Virus record (IMG/VR): IMGVR_UViG_3300045738_000385
Location: 1-26,225 of that record
Reading direction: 5' to 3' (one strand)
Length of the DNA stretch: 26,225 nt
Origin: a virus
Below the pieces are notes generated by a model. The model searched no databases. It was not told the DNA's origin and worked only from the letters and a program-made list of their open reading frames with translations. Made by a program: the position numbers and the translations under genes. Below, piece after piece: positions 1 through 6,797 of the stretch (the stretch's first letter is position 1; the number at the start of each line of letters is the position of its first letter).

Positions 1-239
1 GAATAGAGGGGAGTAACGGTTTATTCGACCCTCTACCATTGCATGATTGATGAAATAGGCCAACAATTGACGTAAACCCAACAACGACAAGGGTTTGACG
101 ATAATTGCACCCAAAACACTACGCCCGAAAACGGCTATTTATGCCATATTGGCATTGTATTGCTTTGATACGTATTGACGTAAACCGTTATGTGGCAAGG
201 GATAGAATCTTGCATAAATCTTGGTTGATATGTGTTGAT

Positions 240-342
240 ATCAATAGCGGCTTATGCGTTGTGGTGTGGGATAAGTGAATCAGGTGGACGCAAGCCGATC
301 GCCTTCGCTCACGTGAGCCACAACGCATAAGCCGCAATTGAT
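240..342. repeat. 25-bp inverted repeat around a palindrome
   Basis: The arms are 240-264 and 318-342. They are complementary except at one position (246 against 336), and the inner 18 bp (GCGGCTTATGCGTTGTGG at 247-264) are perfect. The 53-bp spacer ends in a perfect 12-bp palindrome, GCTCACGTGAGC, at 307-318. The structure could be an operator pair, a cruciform or part of an origin. No function can be proved from sequence. Confidence 0.75.
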
Positions 343-416
343 GCGTTTGGGGCTACAACGCATCGGAATAGGCTGATATCAGCCGGAATTGATGCATCGG
401 AATCAATTGATGCGTT
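254..416. repeat. Five ATGCGTT heptamers in alternating orientation
   Basis: ATGCGTT occurs at 254-260, 341-347 and 410-416, and its complement AACGCAT at 322-328 and 357-363. The orientations alternate +,-,+,-,+. AATTGATGC precedes or contains the motif at 336-344, 387-395 and 405-413. A perfect 14-bp palindrome, GGCTGATATCAGCC, lies at 371-384. The arrangement resembles protein-binding iterons or operators. Confidence 0.6.
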
Positions 417-417
417 C

Positions 418-504
418 TGGTGAATGGGGGGGGATTCGATCCGCGACCCCGCCCCCCGGTGACTAGGAGTCCCATGATAACCCCCGCACACCGCACCCCC
501 ATCC
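418..504 (-). other. Degenerate tRNA-Arg(CCT)-like sequence
   Basis: Read on the - strand, this stretch has an anticodon-loop-like CTCCTAG (anticodon CCT, arginine). It continues with a T-arm-like GTCGCGGATCGAATCCC and ends in ACCA. Bases 498-504 and 422-428 can pair as a 7-bp acceptor stem with one G-U pair. Against a working tRNA, no D arm can be folded, position 8 is not U, the anticodon stem has two mismatches, and T54 is not conserved. It could be a decayed phage tRNA, the tRNA-derived core of an attachment site, or chance. Confidence 0.3.
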
Positions 505-538
505 GGAGTATCCTTTTCGCTGTATTCCCTACATTCCT

Positions 539-635
539 GACTGCACGGCGACTGCACGGCGACTGCACGGCGACTGCACGGTGACTGCACGAGTCCTCAC
601 GGCGACTGCACGGGACCGCACGGTGACTGCACGGC
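539..635. repeat. Tandem 11-bp repeat array
   Basis: The unit GACTGCACGGC is exact at 539-549, 550-560, 561-571 and 625-635. Variants are at 572-582, 583-593, 604-614 and 614-624, and a degenerate unit sits at 594-603. Roughly nine units lie head to tail. The unit is not a multiple of three, so all reading frames through it are repetitive, which explains the spurious open frames here. It may be a protein-binding array or the result of replication slippage. Confidence 0.8.
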
Positions 636-732
636 TCCTCTGTTGTCCTCTGTGTCATTTCTTTGAGGAAGTTGCTTGCGTTTGTGTTTGGTGGTGGTGT
701 AGACTTTGTTTGTGGCTTCCCCGCCGCACCAG

Positions 733-782
733 AACCCTGGTCCTCCTCTTCGTGCCTGAAGCGTAGAGGGCCGGGGTTTTTT
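733..782 (+). terminator. Rho-independent terminator
   Basis: Arms 733-745 and 766-778 form a 13-bp stem containing two G-U pairs. The 20-base loop carries a small inner stem (748-751 with 758-761), and a run of six T follows at 777-782. This is a classic intrinsic terminator for + strand transcription. No gene lies upstream in the window, so it must end a non-coding transcript or one entering from the left. Confidence 0.75.
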
Positions 783-784
783 GG

Positions 785-813
785 TTGACACCTGTATTCT
801 TGTCGTGTAGAAG
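785..813 (+). promoter_or_regulatory. Sigma70-like promoter candidate
   Basis: A perfect -35 box TTGACA (785-790) is separated by 17 bp from TAGAAG (808-813), a 4-of-6 match to the -10 consensus. It starts two bases after the terminator T-tract, a logical place for a promoter driving the rightward genes. The first start codon is about 370 bases downstream, implying a long leader or further promoters. Confidence 0.5.
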
Positions 814-1181
814 TACCTGCACGAAGGCACGAAGAGTGGCTGTCTGACACAGTCCCGTCGCACTGCGGTGCATGTCAGTGGTTTACCCCGCCGTGGATAA
901 GGGGGTGCTGTTCTCAACCGCCAGTCGTGCGACCACGTCCGGGCTGGGTTTCAGGGGTTGAGCGTCGTGTCGGGGCCATTCGGTTGAACGACGTAAAAGA
1001 GTCACAACCGTAGGGTGTTTGCCGTCCCAGTGCGGAGCCAAGACACCGCCTTCCCTGTCTTCGGACGGGGTGGGTGCGTACCGAACCCGTACAGAGCCAA
1101 GTGGAATACTTTGGTGAATCTTTGGTAGAAAGGTCTGAAAGGTCTTGAGGGTTGGTGATGAGGGATTAGACTGGGTGTGTC

Positions 1182-1376
1182 ATGGACGATGATGTTATGG
1201 AGCCGATGCGTGACAGGCGGCGAGAGGGTTTCGAGTTTGGTGGTGAGACCCAGCGTCGTGAGGAAATGGAGTGGGTTGACGCGAAGATCGACTTGATGCG
1301 TGATCGTTGGGCAGCGGGGTTGGATATCTGGACAGGCGAGCCTGCTCCGGAGTCCGAGTTCTACCAGGGGGAGTGA
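1182..1376 (+). CDS. Small charged hypothetical protein
   Basis: This 64-residue protein is very rich in Arg, Glu and Asp, begins MDDDVMEPMRDRRREG and is probably helical. I do not recognise the family. It is the first gene of the rightward series and ends one base before the next start codon, which supports membership of the same transcript. The ribosome site before ATG 1182 is weak. ATG codons at 1197 and 1206 are in the same frame, so the start is uncertain. Small accessory proteins are common at this position in phage gene series, but nothing indicates a particular role. Confidence 0.55.
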   Translation: MDDDVMEPMRDRRREGFEFGGETQRREEMEWVDAKIDLMRDRWAAGLDIWTGEPAPESEFYQGE

Positions 1377-1377
1377 C

Positions 1378-1902
1378 ATGGCTCATCACTGGCATGAGAT
1401 TGCGGATCGATTCCGGGTGTGGGTTGAAGGCGGGAAGTGGTTGGACTTGGAGGAGGATGTTGCTTGGCTGATGAGTGAATTGAGTGTTTTGACGATGGAG
1501 CGTCATGAAATTGACAACCGGGACGCTCATCAGGCTTACGAGATCGAGTGGTTGAACGGTCGTTTGAAGACGTTGCAGGGTGTGGTTGACGGTTATGACC
1601 AGAAGTATATGGATCAGGATGCGGCATATGAGCGGTTGCGGGAGGCCATGTGGAAGTTGACTGACCGGAATGACGAATTGGAGCGTTGTTGCGAGGAATG
1701 CGAGTGGTTGGAATGTGAGGAGAAGCGTCATGGTGGCTGGCGTTTCTGCAAGGGCCACTTGAAGGCGAGTCGTGAGGAGATGAAGTCGGAGGGTTATTTG
1801 GAGTCGGTCCCGAGGAACGGGAGTTCTCGGACTGGCGAGATGATGGAGGACATCATGGACACGCAGGGCGGCTGGTCACCTTCAATGAAAGGGGTTTGCT
1901 GA
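1378..1902 (+). CDS. Cys-containing coiled-coil hypothetical protein
   Basis: This is a 174-residue protein. The ATG at 1378 was chosen because AGGGGGAG lies just upstream at 1366-1373 and it directly follows the stop of the previous gene. An in-frame ATG at 1300 would overlap that gene by 77 bases. Residues about 25-105 are strongly helical and charged, likely a coiled coil. A cysteine cluster follows (C104, C105, C108, C113, C124) that could bind a metal ion. The C-terminal tail is polar. No family is recognised. Its stop shares bases with the next start (TGATG), indicating translational coupling. Confidence 0.7.
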   Translation: MAHHWHEIADRFRVWVEGGKWLDLEEDVAWLMSELSVLTMERHEIDNRDAHQAYEIEWLNGRLKTLQGVVDGYDQKYMDQDAAYERLREAMWKLTDRNDELERCCEECEWLECEEKRHGGWRFCKGHLKASREEMKSEGYLESVPRNGSSRTGEMMEDIMDTQGGWSPSMKGVC

Positions 1903-2096
1903 TGCCTGACAAGATTGAGGTGATCGCCTGTACCATGAGCGAGGATTCGTTTGTTAATCCCGCCGACTTTGACAAGTTTCTGTGGCTGCTGGTGGAGTGC
2001 CAGCGGTTGATGAACGAGAACAGCCGACTTTTGGGTGGGACAATTTCAAGGGACCGGGAGATCCTGCGTCTATTGAAGAGGGTGGGTGATGCGTAG
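1902..2096 (+). CDS. Small helical hypothetical protein
   Basis: This 64-residue protein begins MPDKIEVIACTMSEDSF. ATG 1902 overlaps the previous stop in a TGATG arrangement and is preceded by AAAGGGG at 1888-1894, a good ribosome site. The middle (DKFLWLLVECQRLMNEN) is amphipathic and the C terminus is basic. It is not recognisable. It belongs to the chain of coupled small genes that continues to the terminase. A DNA-binding or accessory role would be a guess. Confidence 0.65.
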   Translation: MPDKIEVIACTMSEDSFVNPADFDKFLWLLVECQRLMNENSRLLGGTISRDREILRLLKRVGDA

Positions 2097-2148
2097 CTGT
2101 CTGCGTCGTGTTTTGGCTCGTTTATTGCGTTGGTTGAGGTTGGGGTAA
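2089..2148 (+). CDS. 19-residue Arg/Leu-rich mini-ORF
   Basis: ATG 2089 lies inside the end of the previous gene (8-base overlap) behind GAAGAGGGTGG. The peptide MRSCLRRVLARLLRWLRLG ends at TAA 2146-2148, whose last A is the first base of the next ATG. The peptide is strongly cationic and amphipathic. It could be a real micropeptide or a translated link passing ribosomes from 1902-2096 to 2148-2309. A frame this short could also be chance, but the exact fit between two neighbours, touching both, supports translation. Confidence 0.4.
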   Translation: MRSCLRRVLARLLRWLRLG

Positions 2149-2309
2149 TGGAAAGCATTGAAGATTCGTACAATCAGGTGATCGAATTGAAGTTGCGTGT
2201 GATTCACCTTGCGGCGAAAATTGAGCAATTGGAGCGAAGGTATGGCACGGAAGCCGAGGCTGTGCCCGAATTGCGGGGGGATCCCGAACATACTGGAGCG
2301 GATCCATGA
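2148..2309 (+). CDS. 53-residue hypothetical protein
   Basis: The frame begins MESIEDSYNQVIELKLRV at the TAATG junction with the preceding mini-ORF, with AGGTTGGGG upstream as a moderate ribosome site. The first 32 residues form a likely helix or coiled coil (IELKLRVIHLAAKIEQLERRYG). The C-terminal 20 residues overlap the next gene in another frame. The family is unknown. Start, spacing and helical character match a real small phage gene, but coding evidence is limited by length. Confidence 0.5.
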   Translation: MESIEDSYNQVIELKLRVIHLAAKIEQLERRYGTEAEAVPELRGDPEHTGADP

Positions 2310-2439
2310 ACCCGAGACGGGTTATTACCTTGGTGCGGTCAACTGCCCAAAGTGCCTGATCACGGCCCTGGGCGACACGACACAGATGGCGATAGAGGCT
2401 TGGGAAGTAGCTTGTGATGAAATTGAAAGGGAGCAGTGA
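2242..2439 (+). CDS. Lar-like zinc-ribbon protein (restriction alleviation type)
   Basis: This 65-residue protein has two cysteine pairs, CPNCGG (C8, C11) and CPKC (C35, C38), followed by an AIEAW segment (W54). That is the layout of the Lar restriction-alleviation family: CPxCGG, then a second C pair, then an Ala/Trp helix. In Rac prophage, Lar is known to reduce type I restriction. Whether this protein does so is inference, and many phage proteins of this fold are untested. ATG 2242 has GGAGCGAAGG in front, and an in-frame start at 2209 has no support. The start lies inside the previous gene. Confidence 0.65.
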   Translation: MARKPRLCPNCGGIPNILERIHEPETGYYLGAVNCPKCLITALGDTTQMAIEAWEVACDEIEREQ

Positions 2440-2669
2440 TGGATGCAAACGGTTATGTGAAGGTGACGCTTGAGGTGTTTTCGGAGGGTGAGAAGCGAAC
2501 TCATTCTGAGGAGTACGCTAGCGGGGATTGGACCCGTCATCCTTTGAATATTGCAACCGCGATTTATGGCTGCGTGAGCGGTGTGTTTGGTACGGAAGAG
2601 GACAGCAAAGACGTGAGGCTTGTCTTCGATAAACTTGATAGTTTCAGGAGTTGGAATGATGACAAGTGA
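2439..2669 (+). CDS. Small hypothetical protein
   Basis: This 76-residue acidic protein begins MDANGYVKVTLEVFSEGE. ATG 2439 overlaps the previous TGA by one base and has AAAGGGAGCAG upstream. Predicted beta strands at the N terminus (VKVTLEVF) are followed by a helical middle, suggesting a compact alpha/beta fold. I recognise no family. It sits between two Lar-like genes, so a role in the same early or accessory function is possible. Confidence 0.6.
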   Translation: MDANGYVKVTLEVFSEGEKRTHSEEYASGDWTRHPLNIATAIYGCVSGVFGTEEDSKDVRLVFDKLDSFRSWNDDK

Positions 2670-2874
2670 GTGGGAATTGCTGCCGTGTCCGTTTTGTGGT
2701 AAGCAGCCGGAGATGCGTGAGCAGGTGAGTGAGAAGTTGGATGGTAGCGAGGTGATGCATTACCAGTTGGCATGCCTGGGCGGTCGCACCCGTTGTCACA
2801 CGGTGTGGTACACGGACGAGACGAGGGCGGTTGGTGCATGGAACGGGAGGTTGTCTGATGCTGACGAAGGATGA
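2659..2874 (+). CDS. Second Lar-like zinc-ribbon protein
   Basis: This 71-residue protein begins MTSEWELLPCPFCGKQPEM. The CPFCG pair (C10, C13), a second cysteine pair (C39, C46) and the closing AVGAWNGR segment match the Lar/zinc-ribbon pattern more closely than the gene at 2242-2439. Two ATGs stand in tandem (2656 and 2659). The second was chosen because CAGGAG at 2645-2650 is then 8 bases away. It overlaps both neighbours by a few bases. Its likely role is a small zinc protein of the restriction-alleviation type. The biochemical role is unproven. Confidence 0.65.
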   Translation: MTSEWELLPCPFCGKQPEMREQVSEKLDGSEVMHYQLACLGGRTRCHTVWYTDETRAVGAWNGRLSDADEG

Positions 2875-3421
2875 GTTCTGGGCACACCTGAAGTCCGAGG
2901 GTCTGATGCAGGAGTTCAAGGACCGTCGTGAGGCGATCGAGTCTTCGGGTGTTACGAAGAAGGAGGCTTGGAATTCTGCGGCGAGCGAATTCGGTTTTGG
3001 CGGTGCTGCGAAGGGTCCAACGCCCGTGTCTCCGTTGAAGACGAGGGATGACACCCGAGCAAAGAAGGAGCAATTTCAGGGAAAGTCTGCTAGTTTGAGG
3101 GCAGAGTTTCAGTGGGTTTACGAGAACATCGCGGTTGCTGACGTGAATCCCGAGGATGCTCCGAGTTCCGGGGCATGGGGATTATTGGAATTTGCCAGGA
3201 GTGATCCAAGGACTTTCTATTCTCGGTGGTTGGAGATGGCCTCCAAGTCCGAGGACAGGGACTTGGTGATGGAAGGATTCAGAGAGGATGCCCGCCGCTC
3301 AACTGCTGAAATCGCGGAAATGCTCGAGTCCATCCAGTCTGCCGTTGTACAGCAAGGTTCCGAAGGATCTGAAGGAGAACTTGCGGTATCGGCAGGAGTT
3401 GCTGACAAGAGCCGGTTCTGA
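2858..3421 (+). CDS. Probable terminase small subunit
   Basis: This is a 187-residue protein. The small terminase recognises phage DNA and hands it to the large subunit. The call rests mainly on position directly before the large terminase, on size, and on an N-terminal helical segment (about residues 5-45, including FWAHLKSEGLMQEFKDRR and a KKEAWNSAASEFGF helix) that could be a helix-turn-helix. The C-terminal third is helical and acidic, as expected for oligomerisation and contact with the large subunit. ATG 2858 has GGGAGG upstream. An in-frame start at 2831 lies deep in the previous gene. The 3' end overlaps the large terminase gene. Confidence 0.5.
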   Translation: MLTKDEFWAHLKSEGLMQEFKDRREAIESSGVTKKEAWNSAASEFGFGGAAKGPTPVSPLKTRDDTRAKKEQFQGKSASLRAEFQWVYENIAVADVNPEDAPSSGAWGLLEFARSDPRTFYSRWLEMASKSEDRDLVMEGFREDARRSTAEIAEMLESIQSAVVQQGSEGSEGELAVSAGVADKSRF

Positions 3422-5057
3422 CAGGGATCTTCAGCGTGAGTTGTGGATTGCATCCAGCAGGGACATTCTCTACTGGGTGAACGCTTTCGCCTGGACGTAT
3501 GACCCACGGAAGATCTCCGATGGGATGACTCCCAAGATCCCGTTCGTGACATGGGAGTTTCAGGACGAGGCGTTCATGGCTCTCGATGAGGCGGTTGGGA
3601 ACACGGATGTCCTGATCGAGAAGTCACGGGACATGGGTGCAAGTTGGATTTGCCTGACGCTGTTCACATGGCGTTGGCTGTTCCGGCCCCTCGAGAGTTA
3701 CCTGATGGTCTCTCGGAAGGAGGCATTGGTGGACGGGTCCAGCGATTCTCTGTTCGCTCATGTGGACTTCATTCTCAAGGGATTGCCCGAGTGGATGAGG
3801 CCGAAGTTTCGCAGGAACAAGTTGAAGTTGATCAATCTCGAGAACGGCTCGAGGATCGAGGGCGAGAGTACGACGGACAATATCGGGCGTGGTGGCAGAC
3901 GGACGGCGATGCTGATTGACGAGTTCGCGGCTTTCGAGCAGGGTGGCTGGGACGTTCTGAGTGCCACGGCGGATACGACGAATACCCGCCTGTTCAACAG
4001 CACACCCGCCGGGACCGGCAATGCGTTCTATGCTCAAAGGCAGGCGGGCACATCGCGGTTGCGTTTTCACTGGAGCCAGCATCCAGAGAAGTCGGCTGGT
4101 CTCTACGAGAACGAGGAGGGGAAGCAGCGGAGTCCGTGGTACGACCGGGAGTGTACCCGCCGGGCACATGCGGTGGAGATCGCCACCCAGTTGGATATCG
4201 ATTACCAGGGAAGTGATTACCCGTACTTCGATCCTGACACGCTCCGGTCACTGATGCAGGAGTTCTGTTGCCCACCGATTTATCAGGGCACGTTGCATAT
4301 CGAGCCGGGTAACGAGGGACGCTTCGAGGATGCCGGTGAAGGGTTCCTGAAGATCTGGTGTGCGTTGGACGAGGAGGGTTCGCCACCGATGGACAGGGAC
4401 TACGTCATCGGTTGTGATATCTCCCAGGGAACGAGGGCGAGTGATTCGGTGTTGACGGTCGGTGACCGGCTCAGTGGTGAGAAGGTGGCCGAGTGGGCGG
4501 ACAATGAAACGAGTACTGTGAAGTTGGCAGAGATCGCCGTGGCCTTGTGTCGGATGTTCCGTGGACCCGGTGACCGGGCTGCGTATTTGATCTGGGAGGC
4601 AACGGGTCCGGGCCGGACTTTCGGCAAGACGGTGGTTGAGGAATTGCATTACGGGAACATTTATTACCAGACCCAGGACCAGAGATTGTCGAGGAAAGTG
4701 TCGGACAGACCGGGCTGGTACTCGACAAGTGACGGGAAAAAGGACTTGTTGGCGACGTATCGTGAGGCGTTGTTCAGTCGTGCTTTTATCAATCCCAGCA
4801 GAAAGGCACTTGAAGAGGCTGGCGAATACGTTTATCTTTCAAGCGGCAGAATAGAGCATGGGGGTTCAACCAGATCACCTGATCCGACAAACAGGGGCAC
4901 TGGGCACGGTGACCGTGTCATTGCAGATGCACTCTGTGCGAAGATACTTCGCGAACGTAAGGAAGAGACAAAGGAACCGGAAATTGTTATTCCGGTAATG
5001 TCTCTTGCGTGGCGTCGGCATCAACGGGAACTCGAGGTTTCCGACGAGTGGCATTGA
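3288..5057 (+). CDS. terL: Terminase large subunit (packaging ATPase-nuclease)
   Basis: This 589-residue protein drives DNA into the procapsid and cuts concatemers. The ATPase domain shows a variant Walker A (KSRDMGASW, K112-W120) and Walker B (MLIDEFA, D211-E212). The RNase H-like nuclease domain shows acidic residues D377 (VIGCDIS), E437 (IWEATGPG) and D542/D547 (GHGDRVIADAL). The length is normal for the family. The start is uncertain: ATG 3288 gives a 134-base overlap with the small subunit, and the first ~20 residues look unlike terminase. TTG 3345 or a nearby codon may be the real start. Confidence 0.93.
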   Translation: MPAAQLLKSRKCSSPSSLPLYSKVPKDLKENLRYRQELLTRAGSDRDLQRELWIASSRDILYWVNAFAWTYDPRKISDGMTPKIPFVTWEFQDEAFMALDEAVGNTDVLIEKSRDMGASWICLTLFTWRWLFRPLESYLMVSRKEALVDGSSDSLFAHVDFILKGLPEWMRPKFRRNKLKLINLENGSRIEGESTTDNIGRGGRRTAMLIDEFAAFEQGGWDVLSATADTTNTRLFNSTPAGTGNAFYAQRQAGTSRLRFHWSQHPEKSAGLYENEEGKQRSPWYDRECTRRAHAVEIATQLDIDYQGSDYPYFDPDTLRSLMQEFCCPPIYQGTLHIEPGNEGRFEDAGEGFLKIWCALDEEGSPPMDRDYVIGCDISQGTRASDSVLTVGDRLSGEKVAEWADNETSTVKLAEIAVALCRMFRGPGDRAAYLIWEATGPGRTFGKTVVEELHYGNIYYQTQDQRLSRKVSDRPGWYSTSDGKKDLLATYREALFSRAFINPSRKALEEAGEYVYLSSGRIEHGGSTRSPDPTNRGTGHGDRVIADALCAKILRERKEETKEPEIVIPVMSLAWRRHQRELEVSDEWH

Positions 5058-6796
5058 ATCCAAAAAAACACACGGACGTGACCCGACTCCGGTCGGCAAT
5101 GCATGCTTCCCGAAAGAAGTTGGAGCCATTCCGGACCCGTCATCGTCAGGCTCTTGAGCAGTACGTCGGTTCGTACTACTCGGATGACGGGAGCCAGAAG
5201 CCTGTTCATGTCAATCTGATGGAATTGGCAGCGAACATTTACGAGCGTCAACTCGTTGCTCGGCCTCCGCAGGTACTGGTGCTGACTCGCAACGAGCAAG
5301 TCAAGCCGTATGGCCTCGAGTTCGAGCAGGTGATCAACGACTCGTTGAAGGACTACAACGTCCACCGGGTCTTGCAGCGATGCGTGAAGAACGGCTTGTT
5401 CTCGATGGGCATCTGCAAGGTTGGGATTGAGGACAAGGGCACTGTCGAGCAGGGCGGTTACGACTTCTCGGTCACCAAGCCCTACTGCACTGACATCCTG
5501 CTGGATGATTGGGTGCATGACATGACGGCACGGGGCCAGGACGAGATCACCTATTGTGGTCACAGGTATCGGATGAGCCTGGAGGATGCCAAGGCGTTCC
5601 CCGGCTTCAAGAAGAGTGTTCGCGACAAGCTACAGCCTGCCGAAGACTTGAACTACAACGAGAGCGGTGACCAGCGGGTGCATACCCTTGCGAGCGGCTT
5701 CGGCGGCTACGACACGGAGTATGACGAGAAGGTGGAGTTGTGGGAGATCTGGCTCCCGAGAGAGAAGTTGCTGGTCACTCTCGGACCCAACGAGGGCGAG
5801 TTGCCACTGCGGGTGGTCGAGTGGAATGGACCGGACAGGCATCTTGGCCCGTTCCACCTGTTGTGGTTCTCCGAGGTTCCGGGTAACTCGATGCCGCTGG
5901 CTCCGGCAATGCTCTGGACCGGATTGCACAACATCGTCAATGGCTTGTACAGGAAGTTGGAGCGTCAGTCACAGCGAGCGAAGGTGGTTGGTCTGACTCG
6001 AGGCATGGATACGGGTGATGCCGAGCGGATTCGCAAGGCGAGTGATGGCGAGGTGGTGGCGGTTGATAATCCCGACTCGGTTGTTGAAAAGCAATTTGGT
6101 GGTATTGACCAGCGTAACTTCGCGTTCATGTTGCAGAGCAAGCAGTTGTTCTCCTGGTTGGCGGGGAACCTTGAGAGTCTTGGCGGATTGGGAGCGAGCA
6201 GCGAGACGGTCGGCCAGGACCGCATGATGCAGGCGAGTGCCAACCAGCGTATTGCCGGGATGCAGGATCAGGTGATGCGTTTTACTCGTGACATCATCAG
6301 TGACTACGGGTACTGGCTGTGGATCGACCCCATGCAGACCTACAACATGGAGTTGGATTTTCCGGACGTGCCCACGGTTCAGAGCGAGTTGACTCCCGCC
6401 GAGCGTCAGACTCACTCGTTTTATGAGCATGAGTTGGAGATCGAGCCGCACTCGATGCAGTATTTGTCACCGGGTCAACGGTTGCAGAGCATCAACCAGA
6501 TCGTCCAGAGCGTGATCATTCCGAGTCTCCCGCTGATGCAGCAGCAGGGGATGGGGATTGACATGGAGGCTTTGCTGGGCATCTATGCCAAGTACAGCAA
6601 CCTTCCCGAGTTGAATGACATCGTGACGACTGCTGCTGAACAGGCTCCGGCTCCCGATGACCCGAGGCAGAGTCCGGTCACGTCACGTCAGACCGAGCGA
6701 ATCAGCCGGGCTGGTGAGGCGACACCGGGCCGGAGCGAGCAGGAGATGATCCAGCAGATGATGTCTGGGTCCGAACCACAGATGACAGGAGCCTGA
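5048..6796 (+). CDS. Portal protein
   Basis: This 582-residue protein forms the dodecameric DNA channel at one capsid vertex. The pattern typical of podovirus-type portals is visible. There is an N-terminal helical region (ASRKKLEPFRTRHRQALEQY), a stem with LGPFHLLWFSEVPGNSMPLAPAM, and the long helix after GLHNIVNGLYRKLERQSQRAK. A region with repeated M/Q and acidic residues follows. The C-terminal tail is Gln/Met-rich (PAERQTHSFYEHELEIEPHS onward). I chose GTG 5048 (TCGAGGT upstream, 10-base overlap with terminase). GTG 5009 in the same frame lacks a ribosome site. Confidence 0.88.
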   Translation: MALNPKKHTDVTRLRSAMHASRKKLEPFRTRHRQALEQYVGSYYSDDGSQKPVHVNLMELAANIYERQLVARPPQVLVLTRNEQVKPYGLEFEQVINDSLKDYNVHRVLQRCVKNGLFSMGICKVGIEDKGTVEQGGYDFSVTKPYCTDILLDDWVHDMTARGQDEITYCGHRYRMSLEDAKAFPGFKKSVRDKLQPAEDLNYNESGDQRVHTLASGFGGYDTEYDEKVELWEIWLPREKLLVTLGPNEGELPLRVVEWNGPDRHLGPFHLLWFSEVPGNSMPLAPAMLWTGLHNIVNGLYRKLERQSQRAKVVGLTRGMDTGDAERIRKASDGEVVAVDNPDSVVEKQFGGIDQRNFAFMLQSKQLFSWLAGNLESLGGLGASSETVGQDRMMQASANQRIAGMQDQVMRFTRDIISDYGYWLWIDPMQTYNMELDFPDVPTVQSELTPAERQTHSFYEHELEIEPHSMQYLSPGQRLQSINQIVQSVIIPSLPLMQQQGMGIDMEALLGIYAKYSNLPELNDIVTTAAEQAPAPDDPRQSPVTSRQTERISRAGEATPGRSEQEMIQQMMSGSEPQMTGA

Positions 6797-6797
6797 T

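Larger units (their letters stand above)
1..1181. other. Gene-free left control region
   Basis: I found no convincing protein gene in this stretch. The open frames present on both strands are built from repeats, lack ribosome binding sites or overlap each other. What it does hold is listed separately: heptamer and inverted repeats at 240-416, a tRNA-like sequence on the - strand at 418-504, tandem 11-mers at 539-635, a terminator at 733-782 and a promoter at 785-813. A 13-bp direct repeat (ATTGACGTAAACC) also occurs at 66-78 and 174-186. Its position before a one-directional gene series suggests a regulatory or replication-related region. That role is inference. Confidence 0.6.

Noticed and set aside
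539-635. CRISPR-like array
   Set aside because: The 11-bp units are contiguous with no spacers and no cas genes nearby.
581-766. Possible + strand 61-residue protein
   Set aside because: It starts inside the tandem repeat and runs into the terminator hairpin, has no ribosome site and an odd Val/Leu/Arg/Cys composition.
309-917. Overlapping - strand open frames in the left region
   Set aside because: They run through the 11-bp tandem array and the palindromes, overlap each other in different frames, have no ribosome sites, and their translations are composed of the repeats.
1300-1377. Upstream start of gene 1378-1902
   Set aside because: It would overlap the previous gene by 77 bases and lacks a ribosome site. 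ATG 1378 has AGGGGGAG upstream.
5009-5047. Upstream GTG start of the portal gene
   Set aside because: There is no ribosome site and it gives an extra overlap with the terminase gene. GTG 5048 fits better, although the choice is not certain.
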